Of a stretch of 64,000 nt of DNA, positions 16,790-25,120 are shown piece after piece. The notes under the pieces were generated by a model. The model was not told the origin of the DNA. It made no database searches and saw only the letters and a list, made by a program, of their open reading frames with translations. The position numbers and the translations under genes were made by a program. This DNA comes from Planctomycetota bacterium (GTDB lineage: Bacteria; Planctomycetota; B15-G4; SIAN01), in assembly GCA_009691715.1 (NCBI GenBank), contig SIAN01000005.1, forward strand, positions 88,585-152,584. Reading direction: 5' to 3'. The stretch's first letter is position 1, and every line of letters starts with the position of its first letter.

Positions 16790-17074
16790 TCAGAGGATCT
16801 CGATCTGTTGGTCGAGCAGTTCGGCGACCGGGTGGACCCGGATCGCGTCGACGATCTGGTCGAGCATCGAACGCAGGTGCAGCGCCTCGTTGCTGCAGGC
16901 GACGACCCCGAGCGTGCCCTTCTGCCAAAGCTCGTGGTCGTCGACTTCGGCGACCGACACGTTGAAGCGCGCGCGCAGCTTGTCCTTGATCGACTTCAGG
17001 ACGTGGCGCTTCTCTTTCAGCGAATGGCAGCCGCGCAGGCGCACCGAGAACTGCAGGATTCCGACTTCCATCAT
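16790..17074 (-). CDS. DUF503 (YlxP-like) protein
   Basis: The 94-residue product has the DUF503 pattern: EVGILQFSVRLRGCHSLKEKRHVLKSIKDKLRARF-type N terminus (key residues SLKEKR), NVSVAEVDDHELWQKGTLGVV, and a C-terminal helix. The family normally lies in the same direction between infB and rbfA and is thought to act in ribosome-related functions, though its biochemistry is not settled. Here the gene lies between infB and rbfA but on the opposite strand, which uncouples it from that operon. Confidence 0.88.
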   Translation of the reverse strand: MMEVGILQFSVRLRGCHSLKEKRHVLKSIKDKLRARFNVSVAEVDDHELWQKGTLGVVACSNEALHLRSMLDQIVDAIRVHPVAELLDQQIEIL

Positions 17075-17280
17075 GACGGGTGGCGCGCGGCGGGCCGCGG
17101 CAGCAGGAGAGGGGGACGACAGCCGATCGTACTGTGCCGGCCCGGAAGTCGTCGGCTCGGCACCGGGTGGATCACGGCTCCCTTGCGGCGGGTCCGCCGT
17201 CTGCTTGACTGACGCCCGAAACGACCGAGCGCGGGCGAATCCCGGCCGCGCAGGCTGCAGGCCAAGACTGGATCAGAGCG

Positions 17281-17799
17281 ATGTCGAGCCGGACCAACTT
17301 GCGGATTGCCGAGGTCATCCGCCAGCGCGCGGCGCACGTCCTCCTGCACGAGATGAAGGACCCGCGGATGGGGTTCGTCACCGTGACCCATGTGAAGCTC
17401 GCGCCAGACTTCGGCAGCTGCGTCATCTACTGGTCGGTCATCGGCACGCCGGGCGACCGCTCGAAGACCAAGCACGCGCTCGACGACGCCCGACTGTTTG
17501 TCCAGCGCCGCGTCGCCGAGGGGCTGCGGACGCGGACGGCGCCGCAGCTCGCGTTCGAGTTCGACGAGTCGGTCGAGGGCGCCATCAAGATGGGCGGACT
17601 GCTGAAGCAGCTTCGCGACGTCCGCGGCGACCCTGTCGCGGCTGAAGATGGCGATGCGAGCGCTGTGTCGGATGCTGATGGCGAGGACAGCGAGCCGGAG
17701 CCGGACGCCGAGGACGACGAGTCGGAGCCGGACGCCGAGGACGACGAGCCGGAGCCGGACGCCGACGGTCGCGAGGGTGGCGCCGCGCCGCGGCGCTGA
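17281..17799 (+). CDS. rbfA: Ribosome-binding factor A with long acidic tail
   Basis: RbfA is a KH-fold factor needed for late 30S maturation and 16S 5' end processing. The first 115 or so residues match the family: RIAEVIRQRAAHVLLHEMKDPRMGFVTVTHVKLAPD, then the conserved YWSV strand and LRTRTAPQLAFEFDESVEGAIKMGGLL. The product is 172 residues because of an extra acidic tail of about 50, containing a nine-residue repeat (EPEPDAEDD, ESEPDAEDD, EPEPDA). The usual upstream neighbour DUF503 is inverted, so rbfA must have its own promoter in the 206-base gap; a TTGACT is visible there without a clear -10. Confidence 0.93.
   Translation: MSSRTNLRIAEVIRQRAAHVLLHEMKDPRMGFVTVTHVKLAPDFGSCVIYWSVIGTPGDRSKTKHALDDARLFVQRRVAEGLRTRTAPQLAFEFDESVEGAIKMGGLLKQLRDVRGDPVAAEDGDASAVSDADGEDSEPEPDAEDDESEPDAEDDEPEPDADGREGGAAPRR
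17692..17763 (+). repeat. 27-base coding repeat in the rbfA tail
   Basis: Two near-identical 27-base units (17692-17718 and 17719-17745) and a partial third encode the acidic nine-residue repeat. They differ by single bases, consistent with repeat expansion. Confidence 0.85.
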
Positions 17800-17844
17800 G
17801 TCAAGGTCGCCGGCCGGCTGCTGCGCGAGGTGGGGCGGACTCTC

Positions 17845-19104
17845 TCAGCGCTGCAGACCGAGCGGGCGCTTCGCGATCACGGGTGCCGGGAAGATCACGG
17901 GCGTGACGAAGACCAGCCCGCCGATCACCACGCACATCATGATGATCGCCCAGCTCGGCACGGTCACCCCTCCGCCGCGTCCCGAGGCCGTCGTCTTCAG
18001 CGGCAACGCGCGGTCGTCGCCTTCGAGCAGCGCGACCGGGATCGCCTGCGACCATGCAGCGCCAGTGTGCAGCAGGCTCGCGCCCTTGGCGTCGAGGATC
18101 TCGATCTCGTAGTTGCCGGCCGCGAGCCCAGCGAAGCTGGTGCGCAGCACGTTCGCGTGCTCGTGACCGCCGTCGGTCAAGCGCTCCATCTCGTGCGCTA
18201 GCGGCGTCGTCGAGGCGCCACCGACCCGTCGCACGAACGCCTTCTCACCGCCTTGGAAGTGGGCCGGATTGAGGTGCGAACCTGAGAGCTCGATTCGCAT
18301 AGCGGCCGACTTCGCCAGCTTCAGCACCGCTTCCGCGGTCGCGCCGTCCGTCAGTTTCACCGTGCGCTTCTGAGCCTCGAACCCCTCCGGCGAGACGGTC
18401 CAGTCTCCGGGCGCAAGGCCGTTGACCAGGAAGCGACCCTTCGCGTCGGTGTTCACTGAAAACGTGTTCACCGAGAGCGTGTTGACCGAGGATTCAGCGC
18501 CACCCGCCGACAGATTCACCCGCCGCTCCGCCAATGGGGCCTCGTTGCCGTCGACCAGTTGGCCGCGCAGCCCGGCGGTGCCGCGATCGACTCGCACCTC
18601 GATGTCGGCCACGACGCCCTTCTTCGCTTCGACGGTGGCTCGGTTGCGCGCGGTGTAGAGGTAGTCCGGATCGTGTGCGATCACCGAGTAGCGTCCGGCA
18701 GCGACGTGCTCGAAGGCGGCCCGGCCACCCGCGTCCGAGCGCCGGGTCGCGATCGCCTTGCCGGCGACGTCCTCGAGCGTGACGTCGATCTGCGGTTGGC
18801 CGTTCCCGGCTGAATCGCGGATTTGGACGACGATGCTGTCAGGGCTGCGTGGCGGGGGCAGCAACGGGGTTGCTGGAATCGACTTCACGAACTCGGTCGC
18901 GCCAGCATGCCCGCTTGGCCCGGTCGCCCCCTGCGGGTCGCTGTGGCCGGCTGCGGCGTGGGGGGGTGCGGCGTAGGGGGATGCGGCGTGGGGGGATGCG
19001 TTTTCGGCGGCGGTGGTGCTGCCGTCCGCCACGGGCCGCTGGCTGCTGACCCAGAGCAGCACGCCGAAAGCCGCGAGCACCAGAATCGTCGGAGCGAGCT
19101 TCAT
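17845..19104 (-). CDS. Membrane-anchored protein with carboxypeptidase-regulatory-like domains
   Basis: The 419-residue product starts MKLAPTILVLAAFGVLLW, a signal anchor, followed by a low-complexity His/Pro/Ala linker. Two or three Ig-like carboxypeptidase-regulatory domains follow (IDVTLEDVAGKAIATRRSDAGGRAAFEHV; LRGQLVDGNEAPLAERRV; then GRFLVNGLAPGDWTV). A second transmembrane helix near the C terminus (WAIIMMCVVIGGLVFVTPVIF) leaves a short basic tail. The short repeat SVNTLSVNTFSVNT lies near residue 205. ATG 19104 has GAGAGGA upstream and places the signal at the start. It follows cysS by 35 bases on the same strand. Role unknown. Confidence 0.7.
   Translation of the reverse strand: MKLAPTILVLAAFGVLLWVSSQRPVADGSTTAAENASPHAASPYAAPPHAAAGHSDPQGATGPSGHAGATEFVKSIPATPLLPPPRSPDSIVVQIRDSAGNGQPQIDVTLEDVAGKAIATRRSDAGGRAAFEHVAAGRYSVIAHDPDYLYTARNRATVEAKKGVVADIEVRVDRGTAGLRGQLVDGNEAPLAERRVNLSAGGAESSVNTLSVNTFSVNTDAKGRFLVNGLAPGDWTVSPEGFEAQKRTVKLTDGATAEAVLKLAKSAAMRIELSGSHLNPAHFQGGEKAFVRRVGGASTTPLAHEMERLTDGGHEHANVLRTSFAGLAAGNYEIEILDAKGASLLHTGAAWSQAIPVALLEGDDRALPLKTTASGRGGGVTVPSWAIIMMCVVIGGLVFVTPVIFPAPVIAKRPLGLQR
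18952..18996 (-). repeat. 15-base tandem repeat with G tracts, three copies
   Basis: Units 18952-18966, 18967-18981 and 18982-18996 are TGCGGCGTRGGGGGR on the plus strand and encode SPHAA-, SPYAA- and PPHAA-like words on the minus strand. Each holds a run of five to seven Gs, prone to slippage. Confidence 0.85.
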
Positions 19105-19139
19105 CCGTTCCTCTCCCAGACCGCCGTCGCGGTCGCCCC

Positions 19140-20579
19140 TCACGCGCGCCGCCAGCGAACCCCATCCTTGCCGTCGAGCAACTCGATCCCGCGCTGTTTC
19201 AACAGGACGCGAATCTCGTCGCTGCGGGCGAAGTTTCGCGCCTTTCGCGCTGCCTCACGTTCTTCGATCAACTTCAGGATCGAACCGTCGGGCAGGACGG
19301 CCGATTCAAGCGACTTTTCCAGCAAACCGAAGATGCTCCAAAGCTCCCGGAGCAGCTTCAACCACGCCAAGGCATCGGCGCCGCGGGGCGCCCGCCGATT
19401 CGCCTCGGTGACCGCTTCATCGAGGACGGCAAAGGCGACCGAGACGTTCAGGTCTTCGGCCAGTGCCTGATCGAAACGCAGCGCTAGACCGGCCGTCGCG
19501 GTCTGCGTCTCCGCCTCGGCGGAAGCTGCCGCCGTGAGGGCATCGCCGCCGGCCCCGTCGGTCTTCAGCCGCTCGGCGAGGTCGCGGTAGCGCGCGAGCT
19601 TCTTCTCCGCCTCATCGAGCCCGGCCAGGGTGAAGTTGAGCGGCTCGCGGTAGTGGGCCTTCTGCAGCGCGATCCGGATCGCGTCGCCGCTGCGCCCCTT
19701 CTCCTTCAGTCCCTCGATCGTATGCACGTTGCCGAGGCGCTTGCTCATCTTCGTGTTGTCGACCAGCAAGTGGCGCACGTGCATCCAGCAGCGCACGAAC
19801 GGCTTGCGGTTGGCCGCCTCGGACTGGGCGATCTCGCATTCGTGGTGGGGGAAGACGTTGTCCTCGCCCCCGGTGTGGAGGTCGAAGCTCTCGCCGAGGT
19901 ACTTCTTCGACATCGCGGAGCATTCGATGTGCCAGCCGGGGAAACCGCGGCCCCACGGCGCATCCCACTGCATCTGGTGGCGCGGATCGATCTTCCAGAG
20001 CGCGAAGTCGCGCGGATCGCGCTTCTCCGGGTTCACCTCGATCCGGGCGCCCGCCTCGAGCTCCTCGGCCGTATTGCCGGACAGCCGGCCGTAGGCGGGG
20101 AACTTGGCGATGTCGAAATAGACGTTGCCCGACGGGACGCGGTAGGCGACCCCCTGGTCCTCGAGCGTCTCAATCATCGCGATCATCTCGGGGACATGGG
20201 TCGTGGCGCGCGGGTAGTGGTGCGCCGGCTTGAAGCCGAGGAAGTCGAGCGCCGCGAAGAACTCCTGCGCGTAGTGCTCGGCGATCTCCCAGGCGCTTTT
20301 CTTCGCTTTTTGGGCAGCGGCTTCGAGCTTGTCCTCGCCCTCCTCGGCGTCGTCGAGCAGATGGCCGACGTCGGTCAGGTTCATCACCTGCAGGACGCGA
20401 AGCCCCTTCCACTCGAAATATCGCCGCAGCAGGTCGCCGAGCAGGAACGACCGGAAGTTGCCGATGTGCGGCGACGAGTAGACCGTCGGGCCGCAGTGGT
20501 ACATGCGGACCTCGCCCGCAACGGCAGGGACGAACTCCTCGACGCGGCGGGTGAGAGTGTTGTGGAAGCGGATCGGCAT
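19140..20579 (-). CDS. cysS: Cysteinyl-tRNA synthetase
   Basis: This class I synthetase charges tRNA-Cys with cysteine. The 479-residue product has CGPTVYSSPHIGN (zinc ligand Cys29; HIGH-type motif at 38-41), WHIECSAM with Cys220, FPHHECE with His245 and Glu249 as the other zinc ligands, and KMSK at 277-280. It then has the expected helical anticodon-binding region, ending DGVRWRRA. All catalytic and zinc residues are present. ATG 20579 is the natural N terminus. A TTGACT-17-GAGACT promoter candidate lies just upstream. It is followed by a membrane-anchored gene, probably co-transcribed. Confidence 0.96.
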   Translation of the reverse strand: MPIRFHNTLTRRVEEFVPAVAGEVRMYHCGPTVYSSPHIGNFRSFLLGDLLRRYFEWKGLRVLQVMNLTDVGHLLDDAEEGEDKLEAAAQKAKKSAWEIAEHYAQEFFAALDFLGFKPAHHYPRATTHVPEMIAMIETLEDQGVAYRVPSGNVYFDIAKFPAYGRLSGNTAEELEAGARIEVNPEKRDPRDFALWKIDPRHQMQWDAPWGRGFPGWHIECSAMSKKYLGESFDLHTGGEDNVFPHHECEIAQSEAANRKPFVRCWMHVRHLLVDNTKMSKRLGNVHTIEGLKEKGRSGDAIRIALQKAHYREPLNFTLAGLDEAEKKLARYRDLAERLKTDGAGGDALTAAASAEAETQTATAGLALRFDQALAEDLNVSVAFAVLDEAVTEANRRAPRGADALAWLKLLRELWSIFGLLEKSLESAVLPDGSILKLIEEREAARKARNFARSDEIRVLLKQRGIELLDGKDGVRWRRA

Positions 20580-20587
20580 GGCGAAAG

Positions 20588-20622
20588 CGCGCTAGTCTCG
20601 GGCAACCGTCGGAGCGAGTCAA
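20588..20622 (-). promoter_or_regulatory. Candidate promoter for cysS
   Basis: On the minus strand TTGACT (20622-20617), a 17-base spacer and GAGACT (20599-20594) are followed by AGCGCG, so CGCG again lies two bases after the -10 box. The -35 is strong and the -10 weak. The leader would be very short, about 10 bases. Confidence 0.4.
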
Positions 20623-20651
20623 GGCGACCGACGCCAAGCCCGTCGAGCGCG

Positions 20652-23600
20652 ATGCCAAGCCCCGCTATTCCCCAACTCAAGCTGCCGGATGAAATCCGCG
20701 GCTACCGCATCCGCGGCCTGCTTGGTGCCGGCGCGATGGGGGCGGTCTGGCGTGCCACCGTCTCGAAGGGGCGGCGCGGCCTGAAAGATGGCGACTCCGT
20801 CGCGCTCAAGATCCTCGATCCGCGCTTCACCCCCGACGTGCAGATCGTGCGGCGCTTCAAGCGTGAAGCGGGGGTCGGGCTCGGTGCCGGCCACCCCGGG
20901 ATCGCCCGGGTTTTCGAGATCGGCAGCCTGCGCGTCGATGGCGACCGCCGCGTCCACTACATCGTGCAGGAGCTGCTGCACGGCGGCAGCCTGCAGAGCC
21001 GGCTCGAGCTCGAAGGGCCGCAGCCGGAACCGGTGGTCCGCGAGGTCGGCCGTCAGGTTGCCGAGACGCTCGCATTCGTTCACGGGCGCAACATCGTCCA
21101 TCGCGACCTGAAACCGGCCAACCTATTCCTCGACGAGCGCGGGCAGGTGAAGGTCGTCGATTTCGGGCTGGCCCGACTCATCACCGTGCCTGAACCGGAC
21201 GCGAGCGGCGATGGACGCCGCGACCGCGCGGGCGAACCACCGCCGCCACCATCGACGGGCGCGACCTCGGCCGGCCGGTTCCTCGGTACCGTCGCCTACG
21301 CCGCGCCCGAGCAGTTGAACGGCGCACCCGCAACGCCGCAGAGCGACCTCTTCGCGCTCGGGATCGTGCTCTACGAAATGGCGGCCGGCCACCATCCGTG
21401 GGCGCGCGAGCGCGACGCGGGCTACGACGCCTACGTGTCGGCCGTGCAGTCGCGCGATCCGACGCCGCTCACGGAGTTGCGGCCCGAGCTGTCGTGGTAT
21501 CTCGACCGGCTGGTGCAGGCGCTGCTCGAACGCGATCCCGATGCGCGCGTGGCGTCGGCGGTTGCGGCGGCCGCGGCCTTCGCCGAAGGCGAGGGCTCCG
21601 AGTTCTGGCGCAGCGCCACGGCGCCGGTCTCGTTGCGCGTGACGATGACGCGCCGCCGCCTCGAGGTCCGTCGCGCCACGCGTCTGCTCGGCCGCGGCCA
21701 CGAGCTCGCGCTCTTGGTCGATGAGGCACGCGCAGCATTCGCCGGTGGCCTGCGCCGCGTCGTCCTCGAAGGGCCTTCCGGCGTCGGCAAGACGCGCTTG
21801 CTCGATGAGCTCGCAGATCGGCTGGAACGAAACGGTCCGCAGGGGTACTTCCTGGTCGCGCGCTGCCGCGATGCCGACGCGCCGCTCGAACCGCTGCGCG
21901 ACCTCCTGCACGATGCGTGCGGCCTCGCGCAAGCGGCGGCGGGCGGTGTCATCGCGCTGATCGAGCGGGTCGATCAGCAGTTGCAGGAGCTTCTGCCCGA
22001 CGCGACGGCGCTTCACGACCTGCTCCGCGCCTTCCTGCTCGGCGGTGCGCGCAAGGGCGCGCGTGCGCTGGCGCCGTTGCGCCAGGCGTTGGTCGAGCTG
22101 TTCGTTGCAATTTCGCGCCAGGCGCCGCTGCTGCTGGTGGCGGACTCGCTCGAGCAGGCCGACAGCGACACGCTGAAGACGCTCGAGGCGTTGGTGGCGG
22201 CGCCGGGCGTTCGCGCGCTGCTGCTGGCCGCGACCGTGGCCAACGACCTGCCGCTCGATCGCGCGGTGGCCACGTCGGTCGCGACGCTGCAACGCGGCGC
22301 CACCCGCTTCTCCCTCGTCGACCTGCCGCGAACGGAGTTCACCACGCTGGCGCGCGACATCGGCTTCGAGCGCGCCGACGTCGATCGGGCCGCGACGCGG
22401 CTGTTCGAGCTCGCTGCCGGCAATCCTGGCAGCGCGATCGAGCTCGCGAGCTGGGCGCGCGCCCATGGCCGCCTCGAGCTGCTGACCGCCAAACGGACGA
22501 CGATCCGTTCGCTTCCGCCGGCCCTTTCCGAGCGGTTCGCATTGCGGCTGGTCGGACTCGCCGAGGGACCGCGCGAGTTGCTCGAGTGCGCCGCTGTGCT
22601 TGGCGCGGAGGTGCGTGAACTCGCGTTGCGTCGCCTGCTCGGGATCGCGACCGCCGACTTCGATGCGCGTCTGCTCGAACTCGAGCGGGCGGGGCTTCTG
22701 GGCCATGTCGGCGGCGCGTTGCGCTTCCGCGAGCCGCTGCTCCATCGCCACGTCGTGCTCACGCTTCCCACCACCACTCGGCGCGCGATCCATGGCCGCG
22801 CCTCGCACCACTATTTCGACGAGTTCCAAGCGCCCTCCCCTCCGCCGCGCGCGGCGTTGCGCGCGGCCTACCACGCCGAGCTCGCCGGCGAACGGCCGAT
22901 CCTCGTGCGGACGTTGCGCCCGGCGGCGCAGTTGCTCGAACTCGAGGGGGCGCCCGATCGCGCATTTGACTTGGTGTCGGCGGCGGAGGTGCTCGCTCGG
23001 GCGGAGCCGCAGGACGACGCGCTGTTGGCGCAGGCGCTGCTCTTGCGCGGTCCACTGGCCCATCGACTCGGTCGGCGGGAGGACGAGCGCGCGACGTGGA
23101 CGGAGGCGGCGAAACTGTCGGCGCGGCTCGACGACGCCAGCGTGCGCTCGCACGCGTTTCACGGCCTCGGCCGACTGGCCTCGCGCACCGGTCGATTTCT
23201 GGTTGCCGAGTCCTATCTGCGCACCGCGGACGAGGCGGCGCGCAAAGCGCCGCGTGGCCAGGGGGCCGAGCGCGCGCTGATCCTGCTCGACCTCGGCGAA
23301 GCGTTGCTGTGGAGCGGCGACGACGAGCGGGCGGACTCGATCCTCGCCGAGGCCGAGGCGGTGATCGACGCCGGCGCTCCGATCGCGTCGATCGGCCGCT
23401 ACTGGAAGGAGCGCGGCAACCTGCTGCTCGAGCTCGAGCGGTTCGACGAGGCGGGGCGAGCGTTCGCGCAGGGACGGGCGATCGTCCGCGGCCCGGCGCT
23501 GCGACCGTTGCATCGCGCGCTGGTGCTCGGCAGCGCGCGCCTGCTGCGCGAACTGTGCGACTGGGACAAGGCGCGCCGCGCCTGCGAGATTGCGCGCAAG

Positions 23601-24203
23601 TCGGCCGAGTCCGACCTCGATCGGCGCCACCTCGCGCAGGCGCTCTTCATCGAAGCCGACATCGCGGCGCGCGCCGGCGAGCCCGACGCCGCCTACAAGC
23701 CGCTCGTCCGCGCCTACCGGATCGCGCTCGAGGTGGAGGACGACTACCTCGCCGTCAGCGCGCTCGGCTCGCTCGCGCTGCTCTATCGCTGGCGCCGTTT
23801 CTCAGGCTGGTCGATCGAGAAGGCGATCCGCTGCGCGCGCCGGACGATGTCGCGCGCCCACACGCTCGCGGTCGGGCGGCTGGAGGCGCGCGGGCTGGCG
23901 GCGCTGGCGCTCTGCTACCGCGACATGAAAAAACTGCCGTGGGCGCTGGCGATCGCCCGCAAGGCGCTGCGCGAGGGCTCCGCCGCTGGAGTCGAGCGCC
24001 GTCGCGCGGCCGAGATCTACTGGGTGCATGGACTGATTGCCAGCGAGATGGGCCATTCCGACGCGGCGCGCGCCTCGCTCGACGAAGCGCGTCAACGCGT
24101 CGAGCGGCGCCTGCAGGGGGTTGCGTCGGCGGCGACACGCGCGCGAATGGTGGAGCGCGACCCGCTGCTACGCGCGATCGAGTCGTATGGACGGCGCTCA
24201 TGA
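20652..24203 (+). CDS. Ser/Thr protein kinase fused to NTPase and TPR-like repeats
   Basis: The 1183-residue product is a three-part signalling protein. Residues about 18-290 form a Hanks-type kinase: GAGAMG loop at 25-30, catalytic Lys53, HRDLKPAN at 150-157, DFG at 170-172 and YAAPEQL around 217. A second ATPase module starts near 345 with Walker A GPSGVGKT at 374-381, of the AAA/STAND type used in PknK- and AfsR-like regulators. From about 700 to the end are helical TPR-like repeats (ALLLRGPLAHRLGRREDERATWTEAAKL and similar). No transmembrane helix is apparent, so it should be cytosolic. ATG 20652 is 72 bases from divergent cysS. The stop overlaps the next ATG (ATGA). All kinase catalytic residues are present. 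Confidence 0.9.
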   Translation: MPSPAIPQLKLPDEIRGYRIRGLLGAGAMGAVWRATVSKGRRGLKDGDSVALKILDPRFTPDVQIVRRFKREAGVGLGAGHPGIARVFEIGSLRVDGDRRVHYIVQELLHGGSLQSRLELEGPQPEPVVREVGRQVAETLAFVHGRNIVHRDLKPANLFLDERGQVKVVDFGLARLITVPEPDASGDGRRDRAGEPPPPPSTGATSAGRFLGTVAYAAPEQLNGAPATPQSDLFALGIVLYEMAAGHHPWARERDAGYDAYVSAVQSRDPTPLTELRPELSWYLDRLVQALLERDPDARVASAVAAAAAFAEGEGSEFWRSATAPVSLRVTMTRRRLEVRRATRLLGRGHELALLVDEARAAFAGGLRRVVLEGPSGVGKTRLLDELADRLERNGPQGYFLVARCRDADAPLEPLRDLLHDACGLAQAAAGGVIALIERVDQQLQELLPDATALHDLLRAFLLGGARKGARALAPLRQALVELFVAISRQAPLLLVADSLEQADSDTLKTLEALVAAPGVRALLLAATVANDLPLDRAVATSVATLQRGATRFSLVDLPRTEFTTLARDIGFERADVDRAATRLFELAAGNPGSAIELASWARAHGRLELLTAKRTTIRSLPPALSERFALRLVGLAEGPRELLECAAVLGAEVRELALRRLLGIATADFDARLLELERAGLLGHVGGALRFREPLLHRHVVLTLPTTTRRAIHGRASHHYFDEFQAPSPPPRAALRAAYHAELAGERPILVRTLRPAAQLLELEGAPDRAFDLVSAAEVLARAEPQDDALLAQALLLRGPLAHRLGRREDERATWTEAAKLSARLDDASVRSHAFHGLGRLASRTGRFLVAESYLRTADEAARKAPRGQGAERALILLDLGEALLWSGDDERADSILAEAEAVIDAGAPIASIGRYWKERGNLLLELERFDEAGRAFAQGRAIVRGPALRPLHRALVLGSARLLRELCDWDKARRACEIARKSAESDLDRRHLAQALFIEADIAARAGEPDAAYKPLVRAYRIALEVEDDYLAVSALGSLALLYRWRRFSGWSIEKAIRCARRTMSRAHTLAVGRLEARGLAALALCYRDMKKLPWALAIARKALREGSAAGVERRRAAEIYWVHGLIASEMGHSDAARASLDEARQRVERRLQGVASAATRARMVERDPLLRAIESYGRRS

Positions 24204-25120
24204 TCCTCACCGTCACGCTCAATCCCTGCGTCCACCGCTACCTGCAGTACCGCGAGACGGAACCGTCGGCGACCGTCGTGCGCGGCGTCAAGGCGCGGGC
24301 CAGCTCGGGAGGAAAAGGGCTGAATGCCGCGCGCGTGATCGTGCAACTCGGCGGCGAGGCGGTGGCGCTATCGACCGCGAGCGGGGCGACCGGCGAGCTG
24401 CTGCGCGAGTGCCTTGCGCGTGAGCGCGTCCCGGCCGAACTGGTGCCGGTGGCGGCGCCCACGCGAGTTTCGACCTGCATCTGGGACGTCGCGCACCAGC
24501 GCTTTCGCGAGTTCCTCGAGGAGGGCGCCGGCGGCGACGAAGTCGCGGCGCAGGGGCTCCGGGATCGGTTCGCGGCCCTCCTGCCGCGCGTCAGCACGGT
24601 CACGATCAACGGCAGCACCCCAACCGGCGCCTTCGAGTCGCTGCCGCTCGAGTTCGTGGCGACGGCGCGCGCGGCCGGCAAGCGCGTCGTGCTCGACGCC
24701 TACGGTTCCGCGGCGATCGCTGCATCGAGGGTGCCCCCGCATTGGGTTCGGGCCAACCTCGACGAGGTGTGCACCACGTTCGGTCTCACCGGCACGCAAG
24801 CGCTCGAACGCTTCCGCGCCGACCTCGGTGCCGAGGGGGTCGTCGTCAGCGACGGTCCCGGCGCGCTCCACTGCGTGACGGCCACGGAACACCTCGTCGC
24901 GACGCCGCCCTCGATCCAGCAGGTGAGCGCGGTCGGCTCCGGCGACGCGCTCACCGGCGCGTTCGCGCTGGCGCTCGAGCGCGGTTTTTCGCTCGTCGAG
25001 GCGTTGAAACAGGGTTCTGCGGCCGGTTCGGCCAATGCCGAGCAGTTGCTCATCTGCGAGTTCGCGCTGGATCGCTGGCGCGCGCTCGCCGCTGAAGTTG
25101 TTGTGCGGAGCGTGCGATGA
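24200..25120 (+). CDS. PfkB-family sugar kinase, 1-phosphofructokinase-like
   Basis: This 306-residue ribokinase-fold enzyme most resembles the FruK/LacC branch, which phosphorylates fructose 1-phosphate or tagatose 6-phosphate with ATP. Visible signatures are ILTVTLNPCVHRYL at the N terminus (FruK-like NPxxD region, with His in place of Asp), GGKGLNAARV at 37-46, and GSGDALTG with the catalytic base Asp249. The NPA(I/L)D aspartate of FruK is replaced (NPCVH), so the sugar specificity may differ. It overlaps the kinase gene by four bases and the following gene by four bases (ATGA both times), which implies translational coupling. Confidence 0.85.
   Translation: MILTVTLNPCVHRYLQYRETEPSATVVRGVKARASSGGKGLNAARVIVQLGGEAVALSTASGATGELLRECLARERVPAELVPVAAPTRVSTCIWDVAHQRFREFLEEGAGGDEVAAQGLRDRFAALLPRVSTVTINGSTPTGAFESLPLEFVATARAAGKRVVLDAYGSAAIAASRVPPHWVRANLDEVCTTFGLTGTQALERFRADLGAEGVVVSDGPGALHCVTATEHLVATPPSIQQVSAVGSGDALTGAFALALERGFSLVEALKQGSAAGSANAEQLLICEFALDRWRALAAEVVVRSVR

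Noticed and set aside
21123..23630. Minus-strand open frame of about 835 codons opposite the kinase gene
   Set aside because: The kinase fusion has clear catalytic motifs; the antisense frame has none.
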